A stretch of DNA of 64,000 nucleotides from Qipengyuania flava (GTDB lineage Bacteria; Pseudomonadota; Alphaproteobacteria; Sphingomonadales; Sphingomonadaceae): contig NZ_JAASQU010000001.1 in NCBI RefSeq assembly GCF_011762005.1, positions 310,001 to 374,000 on the forward strand, given 5' to 3'. Position numbers and translations under genes: made by a program. Position 1 is the first letter of the stretch; each line of letters begins with the position of its first letter. Shown here piece by piece: positions 27,531-37,019 of this stretch. The notes under the pieces were generated by a model. That model saw nothing but the letters and a program-made list of their open reading frames with translations. It did not search any database and was not told the DNA's origin.

Positions 27531-28431
27531 CCGCTTCCTCCACCAGCCGCGCGTCGAGCCGCGCTTCGACCGCATCGGCATAGTCCACGCAGCTCATGCC
27601 CCCGACCATCGATCCCGCAGCGGCGCGTGTCACCATGTCGCTGGCCGAGGGATGCGGGGTGAGCAGGATGTCGCAATCGACCGCACGGAGCTTTTCGAGG
27701 CCGGCACGGAAGCCCTCGAGGTACTCGGGGTGGTCGCCGAAGCGATAGCCTTTGCGGCTGATCGGCGAAAGCGAATCGGCATAGACTATCGAAAGGCAAT
27801 CACCTGCCTCATCGCAGGATTGCCATGCCCAGCTCAACGCCCCCGGCGTGTGCCCCGGGGTCGCGATCGCGGTAAGCGTCGCGCTTTCGCTGCGCACGGT
27901 TTCACCGTCGCGCACGATGACATCGACCGGCACCGGCTCCATCGCATCGTGCAGGCCGTGCTGGGGATCGGCGGGGTCGTCTTCGCCGGTACGCAGGACC
28001 GGCGCGGCCTGCGGCGAGGCAACGACATGGGCGCCGCTTTCCCGCCTGACCAGCGCGTGCCCACCGGTGTGGTCGAAATGTTCGTGGCTGTGCAGCAGGC
28101 TGGCGATCTCGTTGGGACGGAAGCCGAGCTTGCCGACGTTGTCGAGCACCACATCCGCGCCCGCCTCGGTCCCGCTATCGATCAGGATATGGCCGCCGTC
28201 GCCCGCGACGAGGATCGCGGCGATGCCGCAAGTGCCCACGTAATAGGTCGATCCGTGGATGCGGTAGGGCGGGGCGGGTTTGTCCCATTCGTCCCAGTCG
28301 GTGCATTGCTGCGCCCATTGCTGCGGCGTGACGATTTCGCGCGGGGGCAGTGGATCGGGCGTCTGGATCGGCGGGGCGCAAGCCGCAAGGGCCAGCGGCA
28401 GCGTCAGCGCGGGCAGGCATCTAGCGGACAT
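27523..28431 (-). CDS. Subclass B3 metallo-beta-lactamase-like lipoprotein
   Basis: About 302 residues with a signal peptide ending in LALAAC, a lipobox-like site, so probably membrane-bound outside the cytoplasm. All zinc ligands of the B3 type are present: HEHFDH (HxHxDH), the histidine in TPGHTPGA and the histidine in TPHPSASD. The N-terminal WDKPAPPYRIHGSTYYVGT block is typical of B3 enzymes (rather than glyoxalase-type MBLs). It should hydrolyse beta-lactams or a related amide, but activity is unproven. I use the ATG at 28431 because ggagcc lies just before it; an ATG four codons earlier is possible. Its end overlaps prmA. Confidence 0.88.
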   Translation of the reverse strand: MSARCLPALTLPLALAACAPPIQTPDPLPPREIVTPQQWAQQCTDWDEWDKPAPPYRIHGSTYYVGTCGIAAILVAGDGGHILIDSGTEAGADVVLDNVGKLGFRPNEIASLLHSHEHFDHTGGHALVRRESGAHVVASPQAAPVLRTGEDDPADPQHGLHDAMEPVPVDVIVRDGETVRSESATLTAIATPGHTPGALSWAWQSCDEAGDCLSIVYADSLSPISRKGYRFGDHPEYLEGFRAGLEKLRAVDCDILLTPHPSASDMVTRAAAGSMVGGMSCVDYADAVEARLDARLVEEAGD

Positions 28432-29131
28432 AGCTGGCTCCATTGGCGTCGAGCGTGGCGCCGGTCATGCTGGCGGGGGCATCGAGCGCGCAGAATTCGA
28501 CGAGCCGTGCAATTTCTTCGGGTTCGGCCACGCGGCCGAGCGGAATGTCCGCCAGCAGGCCCGGCCCGCCGCGGCTTTCGAGATAGTCGCCCGCCATCGA
28601 CGTGTCGGTAAAGCCGGGCGTGATCGCGAAGCTGAGGATTCCGTCCTTCGCATATTGGCGGGCGATGGTCTTGTGCATCGCCAGCATTCCGCCCTTGCTC
28701 GCGGCGTAATGCCAGTGGGCGGGCGAATCCCCGCGGTGCCCCGCGCGGCTCGCGACATGAACGATGCGGCCGGGCACGCCCCGTGCCTGCCAGTGGCGCA
28801 CCGCGAAGCGGCTGAGCTGTGCAGCGGCGGTCAGGTTGATCCGCAGCGTGTCTTCCCAGGCATCGAGCCAGCCGATGTCCGACCGGTCGATCGGATTGGG
28901 ATCGAACAGGCCGGCATTGTTGACCAGCACGTCGATCGCGCCGCCCGCGCGCGCTAGCGCGGCCTGCCACAATTCCTGCGGCGCACCCGGTTCGCAGAAA
29001 TCGGCGGGCACGGTGTCGACCGATTCGCTGCGCGTCGCCTGGCCCACGACGCGGGCCCCGCGCGCCTCCAGCGCGGCCTTGGCCGCGGCGCCGATGCCAC
29101 GGCTGGAGCCGGTGAGAAGAATGCATGTCAT
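28421..29131 (-). CDS. Short-chain dehydrogenase/reductase
   Basis: About 236 residues. The nucleotide motif TGSSRGIG is at residues 6-13, NNAG follows strand four (VLVNNAGLF) and the active-site YxxxK is YAASKGG, with S in HVASRAG. The C-terminus ANGASYVR matches the usual 'DGG' end strand. Substrate unknown; relatives include 3-oxoacyl-ACP reductase-type enzymes. I placed the start at the ATG at 29131 before the first strand. Its end overlaps the start of the B3-type gene, which implies one transcript through to the DUF2459 gene. Confidence 0.85.
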   Translation of the reverse strand: MTCILLTGSSRGIGAAAKAALEARGARVVGQATRSESVDTVPADFCEPGAPQELWQAALARAGGAIDVLVNNAGLFDPNPIDRSDIGWLDAWEDTLRINLTAAAQLSRFAVRHWQARGVPGRIVHVASRAGHRGDSPAHWHYAASKGGMLAMHKTIARQYAKDGILSFAITPGFTDTSMAGDYLESRGGPGLLADIPLGRVAEPEEIARLVEFCALDAPASMTGATLDANGASYVR

Positions 29132-29241
29132 GCAAAGCCTATTCGAAAAATTTGCGCAATTTGTCGAGGCCGCGCGCCTTGTCACACACGTTCACATCGC
29201 TAAGGGGATGCGCACCAAGAACTTTCTATCGGAAGAGAACA

Positions 29242-29622
29242 ATGGCCAATCGCCCGATGGCGCCGCATCTGCAGATTTGGAAATGGGGTCCGCATATGGC
29301 GGTCTCGATCCTGCACCGCATAACCGGAGACGGGATGGCGCTGGTCGGTCTGGGCGTGTTGCTGTGGTGGCTGGGCGCAATGGCCGCCGGCCCCGCGGCC
29401 TATGCGACCTTCGAGACGGTGATGGGTTCGCCGCTGGGCATGGTCGTGCTGGTCGGGCTGAGCTGGGCCTTCTTCACGCACATGATGAGCGGGCTGCGTC
29501 ACTTCGTGCTCGACATCGGTGCGGGCTACGAGCTCGACACGAACAAGACCTGGTCGATCCTCGCGCCGGTCATCGGCATTCTTCTCACCGCGGGCTTCTG
29601 GGCCCTCGTCCTGCTTCGCTAA
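29242..29622 (+). CDS. sdhC: Succinate dehydrogenase cytochrome b556 subunit
   Basis: 126 residues with three membrane helices. SILHRITGDGM is the quinone-site motif, with the conserved serine and arginine; HMMSGLRHFVLD contains the histidine that ligates haem b. It anchors complex II in the inner membrane. The ATG at 29242 has a ribosome site (ggaagagaaca). It is the first gene of the sdh operon, divergent from the SDR, so the promoter lies in about 29132-29241. Confidence 0.95.
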   Translation: MANRPMAPHLQIWKWGPHMAVSILHRITGDGMALVGLGVLLWWLGAMAAGPAAYATFETVMGSPLGMVVLVGLSWAFFTHMMSGLRHFVLDIGAGYELDTNKTWSILAPVIGILLTAGFWALVLLR

Positions 29623-29634
29623 AGGGGATCATCC

Positions 29635-30021
29635 ATGGGTAACGGAACCTCCATCGGACGCGTGCGCGGGCTTGGCTCGGCGCACGAGGGCGCGCATCAC
29701 TGGCTGGTGCAGCGCTTTACCGCCATCGGCAACATCGTGCTGGCACTGTTCCTTGCGCTCAGCCTCGCGCTGCTGCCGAATTATTCCTTCGCGACCGTGA
29801 CCGGCTGGGCGTCGCAGACGCTGCCCGCAACCGCGCTGGCGCTGCTGATCGTGTCGGTCTTCTGGCACGCCCGCCTCGGCCTGCAGGTGCTGGTCGAGGA
29901 CTATGTCCACGATGCCGGGACCAAGTTCGGCACGCTCGCCCTTCTCAACCTTGCAACCATCGGCGGCGGCGCCTTCGGCCTCGTTTCGATCGCCCGCCTC
30001 GCCCTTGGAGGAGCCGCCTGA
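29635..30021 (+). CDS. sdhD: Succinate dehydrogenase membrane anchor subunit
   Basis: 128 residues with three hydrophobic helices. [13 protein letters not shown] matches the conserved start, and [18 protein letters not shown] contains the haem-side histidine and the D-Y pair near the ubiquinone site. It lies 12 bases after sdhC and its TGA overlaps the sdhA ATG (TGATG). Confidence 0.93.
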   Translation: MGNGTSIGRVRGLGSAHEGAHHWLVQRFTAIGNIVLALFLALSLALLPNYSFATVTGWASQTLPATALALLIVSVFWHARLGLQVLVEDYVHDAGTKFGTLALLNLATIGGGAFGLVSIARLALGGAA

Positions 30022-31880
30022 TGGCCCGGAACGACACTTTCAGCATCAACGGTCGCGAATATCCGATCACCGATCACACCTATGACGTGGTGGTCGTCGG
30101 GGCGGGCGGTTCGGGCCTGCGCGCCACGATGGGCGCCGCCGAAAGCGGTCTCAAGACTGCCAACATCACCAAGGTCTTCCCGACGCGTTCGCACACCGTC
30201 GCCGCGCAGGGCGGGATCGCCGCCAGCCTCGGCAACAACACCCCCGACCACTGGTCGTGGCACATGTACGATACCGTCAAGGGCTCCGACTGGCTCGGCG
30301 ACCAGGACGCGATCGAATATCTGGTGCGCGAGGCGCCGCAGGCGGTCTACGAACTCGAGCATGCCGGCGTGCCCTTCAGCCGCAACGACGACGGCACGAT
30401 CTACCAGCGCCCCTTCGGCGGCCACATGCAGAACATGGGCGAAGGCCCGCCGGTGCAGCGCACCTGCGCCGCTGCCGACCGCACCGGGCACGCCATGCTG
30501 CACGCGCTCTACCAGCAGAGCCTCAAGTACGACGCGGACTTCTTCATCGAATATTTCGCGCTCGACCTGATCATGAAGACCGGTGCGAACGGCGAGAAGG
30601 AATGCGTCGGCGTGATCGCCATGTGCCTCGACGACGGCACGATCCACCGCTTCCGTTCGAAAGCGGTGGTGCTGGCGACGGGCGGCTATGGTCGCTGCTA
30701 TTTCACCGCCACCAGCGCGCATACCTGCACCGGTGACGGCGGCGGTATGGTGCTGCGCGCCGGCCTGCCACTGCAGGACATGGAATTCGTCCAGTTCCAC
30801 CCGACCGGCATCTACGGTGCGGGCGTGCTCATCACCGAGGGCGCACGCGGCGAGGGCGGCTATCTCACCAATTCCGAGGGCGAGCGCTTCATGGAGCGTT
30901 ATGCGCCCAGCGCGAAGGATCTCGCCAGCCGCGACGTCGTTTCGCGTTCGATGGCGCTCGAGATGCGCGAAGGCCGCGGCGTGGGCCCTGAAAAGGACCA
31001 CATCTACCTGCATCTCGACCACATCGATCCGGCCGTGCTGGGCCAGCGCCTTCCGGGGATCACCGAGAGCGGCAAGATCTTCGCCGGCGTCGACCTGACC
31101 CGCGAACCGCTGCCGGTGACGCCGACGGTCCATTACAATATGGGCGGCATCCCCTGTAACTATCACGGCGAAGTGATGGCGGGCGACAAGAGCGATCCCG
31201 AAAAGATCGTCCCCGGCCTGTTCGCGGTGGGCGAGGCAGCCTGCGTCTCGGTCCACGGAGCGAACCGCCTCGGCTCGAACTCGCTGATCGACCTCGTGGT
31301 CTTCGGCCGCGCGACCGGCCACCGGCTCAAGGAACTGATTAAGCCCGGCACCAGCCATGACGAGCTGCCCACCGACAGCGCCGAGCTTTCGCTCAGTCGC
31401 CTCGATTATTTCCGCTATGCCGATGGCGATACGCCGACTGCGGCGTTGCGCGCGGACATGCAGAAGACCATGACCCGCCACGCGGCGGTGTTCCGCGACA
31501 GCAAGCTGATGGCCGAAGGCGTCGAGAACCTCGCCGCGATCAACGCGCGCATGGCCGACATTAAGGTCCACGATCGCTCGCTGATCTGGAACAGCGATCT
31601 GATCGAGACGCTCGAGCTCGACAATCTGATGGCGCAGGCCAATGTCACCATGGTCAGCGCGGAAAACCGCAAGGAAAGCCGCGGCGCGCATGCGCATGAG
31701 GACTTCCCCGACCGCAACGATGCCGAATGGATGAAGCACACCATCGCCTGGTTCGACGGCTGGGGCGGCGGTGCGCAGGGTTCGGGCAAGGGCGCGGTCG
31801 AGATCGACTACCGTCCGGTGCACGAATACACGCTGACCGACGATGTAAAGTACATCGAGCCGAAGAAGCGCGTCTACTGA
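30021..31880 (+). CDS. sdhA: Succinate dehydrogenase flavoprotein subunit
   Basis: A 619-residue SdhA, somewhat longer than the E. coli 588. [14 protein letters not shown] is the FAD dinucleotide fold, and [16 protein letters not shown] contains the histidine that binds FAD covalently. The active-site block includes [21 protein letters not shown] and [11 protein letters not shown]. It oxidises succinate to fumarate in the TCA cycle. The gene for the iron-sulphur subunit, which is normally adjacent (sdhB), does not follow; the ATG of an M20 peptidase overlaps its stop instead. Confidence 0.97.
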   Translation: MARNDTFSINGREYPITDHTYDVVVVGAGGSGLRATMGAAESGLKTANITKVFPTRSHTVAAQGGIAASLGNNTPDHWSWHMYDTVKGSDWLGDQDAIEYLVREAPQAVYELEHAGVPFSRNDDGTIYQRPFGGHMQNMGEGPPVQRTCAAADRTGHAMLHALYQQSLKYDADFFIEYFALDLIMKTGANGEKECVGVIAMCLDDGTIHRFRSKAVVLATGGYGRCYFTATSAHTCTGDGGGMVLRAGLPLQDMEFVQFHPTGIYGAGVLITEGARGEGGYLTNSEGERFMERYAPSAKDLASRDVVSRSMALEMREGRGVGPEKDHIYLHLDHIDPAVLGQRLPGITESGKIFAGVDLTREPLPVTPTVHYNMGGIPCNYHGEVMAGDKSDPEKIVPGLFAVGEAACVSVHGANRLGSNSLIDLVVFGRATGHRLKELIKPGTSHDELPTDSAELSLSRLDYFRYADGDTPTAALRADMQKTMTRHAAVFRDSKLMAEGVENLAAINARMADIKVHDRSLIWNSDLIETLELDNLMAQANVTMVSAENRKESRGAHAHEDFPDRNDAEWMKHTIAWFDGWGGGAQGSGKGAVEIDYRPVHEYTLTDDVKYIEPKKRVY

Positions 31881-33193
31881 TGCGGGCGGGGGCGCTCGGC
31901 TTCGTCGCGGGTCTCGCGGCGCTGCTTGCCGCCCCCGCCACCGCGCAGCTCAGCGATGCGGAAGAGGTCATGGTCGAATCCGTCGAGAGCGGGTTCGAGC
32001 GCGACGTCGCGCTGCTCGAGCAGATCACGCTGATCAATTCGGGATCGCACAACCATGCGGGCGTGAAGGCAGTCGCCGATGTGCTTGCACCCGAACTCGC
32101 ATCGCTTGGCTTCGAGGTGGAGTGGATCGACCAGTCGGCGAACGGGCGCGCAGGCCATCTGTTCGCGCGGCACGAAGGCACACCCGGCACCACCAAGATG
32201 CTGCTGATCGGGCACCTCGATACGGTGTTCGAGCCCGATTCCCCCTTCACCGGCTTCGTCCGCGATGGCGACAGCGCGACCGGCCCGGGCGTGGTCGACG
32301 ACAAGGGCGGGATCGTAGTGATCCTCGCCGCGCTGCGCGCGATGGAAGCGGCGGGCACGCTGGAAGGCGCGAACATCGTCGTCGCACTGACCGGCGACGA
32401 GGAAGATGCCGGCGAACCATTGGAAGCGGCACGCGCGGACCTGGTCGAGGCGGGCCAGTGGGCCGATGTCGCGCTTGGCTACGAGGGACTGTCGCAGCTC
32501 GATGGCAAGGATGCGGGCGTGATCGCGCGGCGTTCGTCAGGCAGCTGGACGCTCACCACCAGCGCGAAGAGCGGGCACAGCTCGGGCATATTCTCCGATC
32601 ATGCGGGCTATGGTGCGATCTATGAAATGGCGCGCATTCTCGACAGCTTCCGGCGCGAACTGCCCGAGGAAAACCTCACCTACAACGTCGGCTTCATGGC
32701 GGGCGGCACGCCAGCCGAGCTGGGCGAGGACGGCCTTTCGGCGACCACCGGCGGCAAGACCAACATCATCCCCTCGCATGCGGTGGCGCGCGGCGACCTG
32801 CGCGCGCTGACCCCGGCACAGAACGAGGCGACCGCCGAACGCATGCGCACCATCGTCGCCGATCACCTGCCGGGCACCGAGGCTGAAATCGTAATCGAGT
32901 TCCGCTATCCGCCGATGGCGCCGAGCGCGGGCAATGCCGCGCTGCTCGACCGGCTCAATGCGATCAATGCCGATCTCGGGCGTGGGGCGATGCAGCCCTA
33001 TCCCCCTTCGCGGCGCGGCGCCGCCGACATCAGCTTCGTCGCGCCCCATGTCGACGGGCTTGCCGGAATGGGGCCCGCGGGCAGCGGCAGCCATGCAGAA
33101 GGCGAGACGATCGACCTGCGCTCGATCGTTCGGCAGGCGCAGCGCTCGGCGATATTGATGAGTCGCTTGGCGCAAGACGCTTCCGCGAAATAG
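31880..33193 (+). CDS. Exported M20-family metallopeptidase (carboxypeptidase G2-like)
   Basis: 437 residues with an N-terminal signal peptide (LGFVAGLAALLAAPATAQ). Zinc ligands of the M20 family are visible: IGHLDTVF (H and catalytic D), GVVDDKGG (bridging D), GDEEDAGEP (catalytic and ligand E), LGYEG, and the last histidine in GSGSHAEGE. A dimerisation domain (about 215-330) separates the two catalytic halves. The likely site of action is the periplasm, with a C-terminal amino acid or peptide as substrate. Its ATG overlaps the sdhA stop, so it rides on the sdh transcript. Functional coupling to succinate oxidation is not obvious. Confidence 0.88.
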   Translation: MRAGALGFVAGLAALLAAPATAQLSDAEEVMVESVESGFERDVALLEQITLINSGSHNHAGVKAVADVLAPELASLGFEVEWIDQSANGRAGHLFARHEGTPGTTKMLLIGHLDTVFEPDSPFTGFVRDGDSATGPGVVDDKGGIVVILAALRAMEAAGTLEGANIVVALTGDEEDAGEPLEAARADLVEAGQWADVALGYEGLSQLDGKDAGVIARRSSGSWTLTTSAKSGHSSGIFSDHAGYGAIYEMARILDSFRRELPEENLTYNVGFMAGGTPAELGEDGLSATTGGKTNIIPSHAVARGDLRALTPAQNEATAERMRTIVADHLPGTEAEIVIEFRYPPMAPSAGNAALLDRLNAINADLGRGAMQPYPPSRRGAADISFVAPHVDGLAGMGPAGSGSHAEGETIDLRSIVRQAQRSAILMSRLAQDASAK

Positions 33194-33203
33194 CGCTGCG
33201 CCG

Positions 33204-34067
33204 ATGCGGTCGCTGGCAACGCTCGGACTTGCGGTGCTGCTCGCCTCCTGTGCGACCACTGCCGGTTCTCCGCCCGAGCGGCTTGGCGCTGCGCCCTTCT
33301 ATGCCAAGCATCTCGCTGCTGCGGGCATTCCGATCCTGTCCTCGCAGCGCGTGCCCGACGCAGCGCTGTTCGCCGCGCGCGACATGATGCGCGGAATGCT
33401 CGCGCACCGGCCCGATCTGGCTGCATGGCTCGCCGCCAACGACTATCGCGTGGCGCTGATTGCGCGCGACGAAGGGCTGCTGGACCTGCCCGAAAACGCA
33501 CACTGGACGAAACCCGCCCGCGGCGATCCGCGCCTCACCCGCTGCGAACGCAAGCATTACGACGAGCGTATCGGCGCCAAGACCGATCGCGAATATTGGG
33601 ACGAGCGCGCCCGCGGCATTGGCGGCGAGCGCATGGCCGGTGCCGAAGAGGACGTGCTGGGCCTGCCGGTCAGCCGCTATTACGGCGAGACGATCTTCGT
33701 CCACGAATTCGCCCACAATGTGCTCTTCGCGATCCAGGGTGCGGATCCGGCGCTCTACGCCCGGGTCGAGGCGGCCTATGCCCATGCGCTGGCAAACGGG
33801 CTGTGGTTCGAGGAATACACCACGACGACGGTGCAGGAATACTGGGCCGAGGGCTCGCAGTTCTGGTTCAATTCCAACCGGCTACAGGCGTTCGACGGGC
33901 GTCAGATCCTGAACCACACCGACCTCGCGGCCTACGACCCGCAGCTCTATGCAGTGCTCGAAGCGGCCTATGGCGAGAACCACCGGCTGCAGTCGGATCC
34001 CTTCCACATGCATCCCGCGCGCGTCCCGCCGGGACCGTTGCCGGAAAACACTGCCGAGGTTTGCTAG
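33204..34067 (+). CDS. Predicted HExxH zinc metallopeptidase lipoprotein
   Basis: 287 residues. The signal peptide ends in LLASC, so C16 would be lipidated. The catalytic motif is HEFAH (about 167-171) in ETIFVHEFAHNVL. The third ligand could be one of the glutamates in EEYTTTTVQEYWAEG some 40 residues later, as in anthrax-lethal-factor-like or related gluzincins (inference). I do not know its substrate. It starts 10 bases after the M20 peptidase gene, likely in the same operon, and its end overlaps the cyclophilin gene by 4 bases. Confidence 0.7.
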   Translation: MRSLATLGLAVLLASCATTAGSPPERLGAAPFYAKHLAAAGIPILSSQRVPDAALFAARDMMRGMLAHRPDLAAWLAANDYRVALIARDEGLLDLPENAHWTKPARGDPRLTRCERKHYDERIGAKTDREYWDERARGIGGERMAGAEEDVLGLPVSRYYGETIFVHEFAHNVLFAIQGADPALYARVEAAYAHALANGLWFEEYTTTTVQEYWAEGSQFWFNSNRLQAFDGRQILNHTDLAAYDPQLYAVLEAAYGENHRLQSDPFHMHPARVPPGPLPENTAEVC

Positions 34068-34729
34068 CCCGCGGGGGCGGATGCGTCGCCGACGCGCCGC
34101 ATGTCGATGATCTCGACCGGTTCGGCCAGCAATTGCCCCTTCATCCAGCCTTCGCCCTTGTCGGGATCGATCGGCGCGGCGTGGATCGCATGGACGACGT
34201 CCATCCCGTCGACGACATGGCCGAACACTGCGAAACCCGCCTGCAGGCTGGGATCGGGCGAGGCGGGATTGGCATCGAGCCCGGTCTGGTCCTTGATCAT
34301 GATCGAGAAATCGCCCGTCGCGCTGCCGGGGTCGTAGCGCGCCATCGACAGCGCGCCATCGGTGTGGCTGAGCCCTGTTGCGCTGGTCGGCTCATGCGCG
34401 ATCGGGTCGCGCACGCGGTCGGGATGCATCTGCGTGCCTCCCTGCAGCAACCCGTTGGGCGGCTCCCCATAGTCTAGGTGCATCGCGCGGTAGAATTTCG
34501 TCCCGTCGAACCGGTCCTCGTCGACGTAGCGCAGGAAATTGCCGGCGGTGATCGGGGCGCGTTCGGTTTCCAGCGACACGGTGATGTCGCCCATGCTGGT
34601 CTCTATCAGGACCAGTTGCGTTGCAAACTCGCGCTCGGGCGGGGCAGCGGGAGCAGGTGATTCGTCCTGCGCGGCGAGCGGGGTAGCCAAAAGCGCGAAG
34701 GGGGCAAGGGCAGCAAGAATCCTCGTCAT
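34064..34729 (-). CDS. Exported cyclophilin-type peptidyl-prolyl isomerase
   Basis: 221 residues with a signal peptide (MTRILAALAPFALLATPLAAQ). The cyclophilin core includes TSMGDITVSLETERAPITAG, FYRAMH and the active-site-side block GALSMARYDPGSATGDFSIM. FHRVIpgFMiQGGD of ordinary cyclophilins is modified here to FYRAMHLDYGEPPNGLLQGG, so the catalytic arginine is probably R in FYRA. Likely a periplasmic folding helper. Tail to tail with the HExxH lipoprotein gene. Confidence 0.88.
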   Translation of the reverse strand: MTRILAALAPFALLATPLAAQDESPAPAAPPEREFATQLVLIETSMGDITVSLETERAPITAGNFLRYVDEDRFDGTKFYRAMHLDYGEPPNGLLQGGTQMHPDRVRDPIAHEPTSATGLSHTDGALSMARYDPGSATGDFSIMIKDQTGLDANPASPDPSLQAGFAVFGHVVDGMDVVHAIHAAPIDPDKGEGWMKGQLLAEPVEIIDMRRVGDASAPAG

Positions 34730-34798
34730 TTATCCAGAGTGATCTGACGTTGGTCGATAAGCAAGTTCCTTTCGCGCGCGTTCATCCACGCTTCAGGT

Positions 34799-34831
34799 TT
34801 ACATTCGTAGTCGTTGCGGCTACAGACGTAA
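34799..34831. promoter_or_regulatory. Dyad operator candidate for the BlaI-type repressor
   Basis: TTACATTCGTAGTCG and CGGCTACAGACGTAA form a 15-3-15 imperfect dyad (11 of 15 positions symmetrical). It lies 35 bases before the blaI-like start codon. BlaI/MecI operators are dyads with TACA...TGTA halves, and the TTAC...GTAG arms here are of that kind. An autoregulated promoter is therefore likely, with the repressor bound over it. Confidence 0.6.
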
Positions 34832-34865
34832 TCGTAAATTGCGCGACAGACTTCAGGAGTTGGAA

Positions 34866-35255
34866 ATGGCCAAGCGGAGCAACGGTCCGGGCGAACGGAT
34901 CAGCGAAGCCGAACATGCGGTGATGGAAGTGTTGTGGGATCGCAGCCCGATTTCCGCCGCCGAAGTGTGCGAGGCGATCTGCGCCGATCGCGACTGGTCG
35001 ATCCCCACCGTCAAGACGCTGCTCAGCCGGCTGGTCCAGAAGGAGGCCGTCGGTACCGAGCCGCAGGGACGCAAGTTTCTCTATCGTCCGCTGATCGCGC
35101 GGTCCGAATATGTCGGGGTCGAAAGCCGCCGGCTGGTCAATCGCCTGTTCGGCGGCCGCGCTGCGCCGCTGTTTGCGCAGCTCGCCGAAAGCGAGGCGCT
35201 GACCGATGACGATCTCACCGAAATCGAGGCGCTCTTGAGGGAGATGCGCAAATGA
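34866..35255 (+). CDS. BlaI/MecI/CopY-family transcriptional repressor
   Basis: 129 residues. The winged-helix domain includes ISEAEHAVMEVLWDRSPIS and the recognition helix WSIPTVKTLLSRLVQKEAV. The C-terminal dimerisation helix follows (FAQLAESEALTDDDLTEI). BlaI-type repressors are inactivated by proteolysis when their partner M56 protease senses a signal. The ATG at 34866 has the ribosome site aggag. The stop overlaps the M56 gene's start (ATGA), the usual blaI-blaR coupling. Confidence 0.92.
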   Translation: MAKRSNGPGERISEAEHAVMEVLWDRSPISAAEVCEAICADRDWSIPTVKTLLSRLVQKEAVGTEPQGRKFLYRPLIARSEYVGVESRRLVNRLFGGRAAPLFAQLAESEALTDDDLTEIEALLREMRK

Positions 35256-36997
35256 CCGAGCTTATCCACGCCGGCTGGGACGGCTTCCTGTTCGATACGC
35301 TGATGTGGACCGGCGCGCTGATCGCGCTGGTGTTGCTGCTGCGCCGTCCCGTGGCGCGCCATTTCGGGGCGGGGGCAGCCTATGCGCTGTGGTTCCTGCC
35401 GCTCGCGCGGCTGATACTGCCGCCCGTGACGCTGCCCGGCTGGATGCGTCCGGCGCTGTCCGACACCGCGCCGGTGGCCGACACTGCCACCGCTGCGGCG
35501 CTGGTCCCCGAAGGGGCGGAAGTGCTCGGTCAGACAGAGATGGGTGCCACTTTGGCGCCGGTGCCGATGGATTCGCCGATCGATCTGCTTTCGCCGCTGG
35601 TCGTGCTGTGGCTGATCGGCGCGGCGATCTTCATGGGCCGTCGCTTCTGGCTCTATGCGCAGCTGCGCCGCGAATTGCTCGAGAATGCGCGCCCGGTCGG
35701 CGAAGTCGACGATATCCGCATGATCGAGACCACCGCGATCTCGGGCCCGATGGCATTCGGCGTGTTCGACAAGGTCATCGCCTTGCCCGACGGTTTCATG
35801 GCCAGCCGCGAGCGGCAGGTCCGCGACCTCGCGATCGCGCACGAACTGGCGCATCACCGCGGGCACGACATCCTCGTCAACATGCTGGTCCAGCCGCTGT
35901 TCGCGATCCACTGGTTCAATCCGCTCGGCTGGATGGGGTGGGACGCGATGCGCCGCGACCAGGAAGCCGCCTGCGATGCGCGCGTCGTCGCCAGCCGCAG
36001 CCGCGACGAGCGCGCCGCCTATGCCGCAATCATCGCCGATTTCGCGCGCCGTCCGCAGATCGCGCCGCGCCCCGCGCTGGCCGCGCCGATGGCCTGCCCG
36101 GTTCTGGGCGACAAGTCGATCATCCACCGTCTCAAGAGCCTGCCGATGGACGATGATTCGCGCGGGCGCCGCTGGGCGGCGCGTGGCGCTGTGGCTGCGG
36201 CGCTGCTGGCAGTGCCGATGACCGCCAGCATCAGCTATGCCGAGCCCGTAGCGGCGCCAGAGGCACCCGCTGCACCTTTCGCGCCCACCGCGCCGGTCGC
36301 CCCCGCCATCGCTGCGCCTGATGCGCCGCCCGCTCCTGATGTGCCGGATGCCCCGCCAGCGCCCGAAGAGCCGGGCGAGCGTGAATTCACCGCCGCTGTG
36401 GAGCGCAGGATCGAACGCGAGTTCATCCGCGCCGAGCGCGATATCGAGCGTGCCGAACGCGATATCGAACGCGCCCGTGAGACCGTGGCACGGGTCGAGC
36501 GCGACCCGGCGCGCCATGCCCGCTGGGACGGCCGCAACTGGGATCAGATGAGCGACAAGGAAAAGCGCGCCTTCAAGAAGGAAATGGCTCAGTTGCGCAA
36601 GGACCTGGCCGATGGCGGCAAGGTGCAGCGCGAGTTGCAGCAGATCGAAGCGCGGCAGGTCGACCGGGCGGAAAGCCGACGCGAGGTCCAGGTTGCACTC
36701 GCGGAGGCGCATGCCGAAGCAGCGCAGGTCCGCGCCGAGGCCGTGGCCGAGAAGGCCGTCGCCAGCGCTCCCAAGGTGGTGATGAAATGCCTCGACAAGG
36801 ACCGCGCGGTCACCACCAAGGTCGACGCCAAGGGGCGCACCACCATGTATGTGTGCGAAAGCTATGGCGACATGGTGGCGCTGAAGGCGCTCAAGCACAC
36901 GCGCAAGTCGATCGCATCGGATAGCAAGTGGTCCGATGAAACCCGCGCCGAAATACTGGCCGATATCGATGCGGAGATCGCCCGGCTCTCGCGCTGA
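35252..36997 (+). CDS. M56-family (BlaR1-like) membrane metallopeptidase with coiled-coil tail
   Basis: 581 residues. Membrane helices near 15-30, 35-60 and 110-130 surround a cytoplasmic zinc protease domain with HELAHH (about 195-200) and a downstream glutamate in QEAACDARVV. A further helix (AVAAALLAVPMTASIS) leads to an outer tail. In BlaR1 the tail is a penicillin-binding sensor. Here it is an Ala/Pro repeat linker (about 330-375) followed by a charged coiled coil (EREFIRAERDIERAERDIER) and a short domain with two cysteines (MKCLDKD, MYVCESYG). So the signal is probably not a beta-lactam. A strong terminator follows. Confidence 0.88.
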   Translation: MTELIHAGWDGFLFDTLMWTGALIALVLLLRRPVARHFGAGAAYALWFLPLARLILPPVTLPGWMRPALSDTAPVADTATAAALVPEGAEVLGQTEMGATLAPVPMDSPIDLLSPLVVLWLIGAAIFMGRRFWLYAQLRRELLENARPVGEVDDIRMIETTAISGPMAFGVFDKVIALPDGFMASRERQVRDLAIAHELAHHRGHDILVNMLVQPLFAIHWFNPLGWMGWDAMRRDQEAACDARVVASRSRDERAAYAAIIADFARRPQIAPRPALAAPMACPVLGDKSIIHRLKSLPMDDDSRGRRWAARGAVAAALLAVPMTASISYAEPVAAPEAPAAPFAPTAPVAPAIAAPDAPPAPDVPDAPPAPEEPGEREFTAAVERRIEREFIRAERDIERAERDIERARETVARVERDPARHARWDGRNWDQMSDKEKRAFKKEMAQLRKDLADGGKVQRELQQIEARQVDRAESRREVQVALAEAHAEAAQVRAEAVAEKAVASAPKVVMKCLDKDRAVTTKVDAKGRTTMYVCESYGDMVALKALKHTRKSIASDSKWSDETRAEILADIDAEIARLSR

Positions 36998-37019
36998 TCG
37001 CATGCAGTGCGACCCATGA

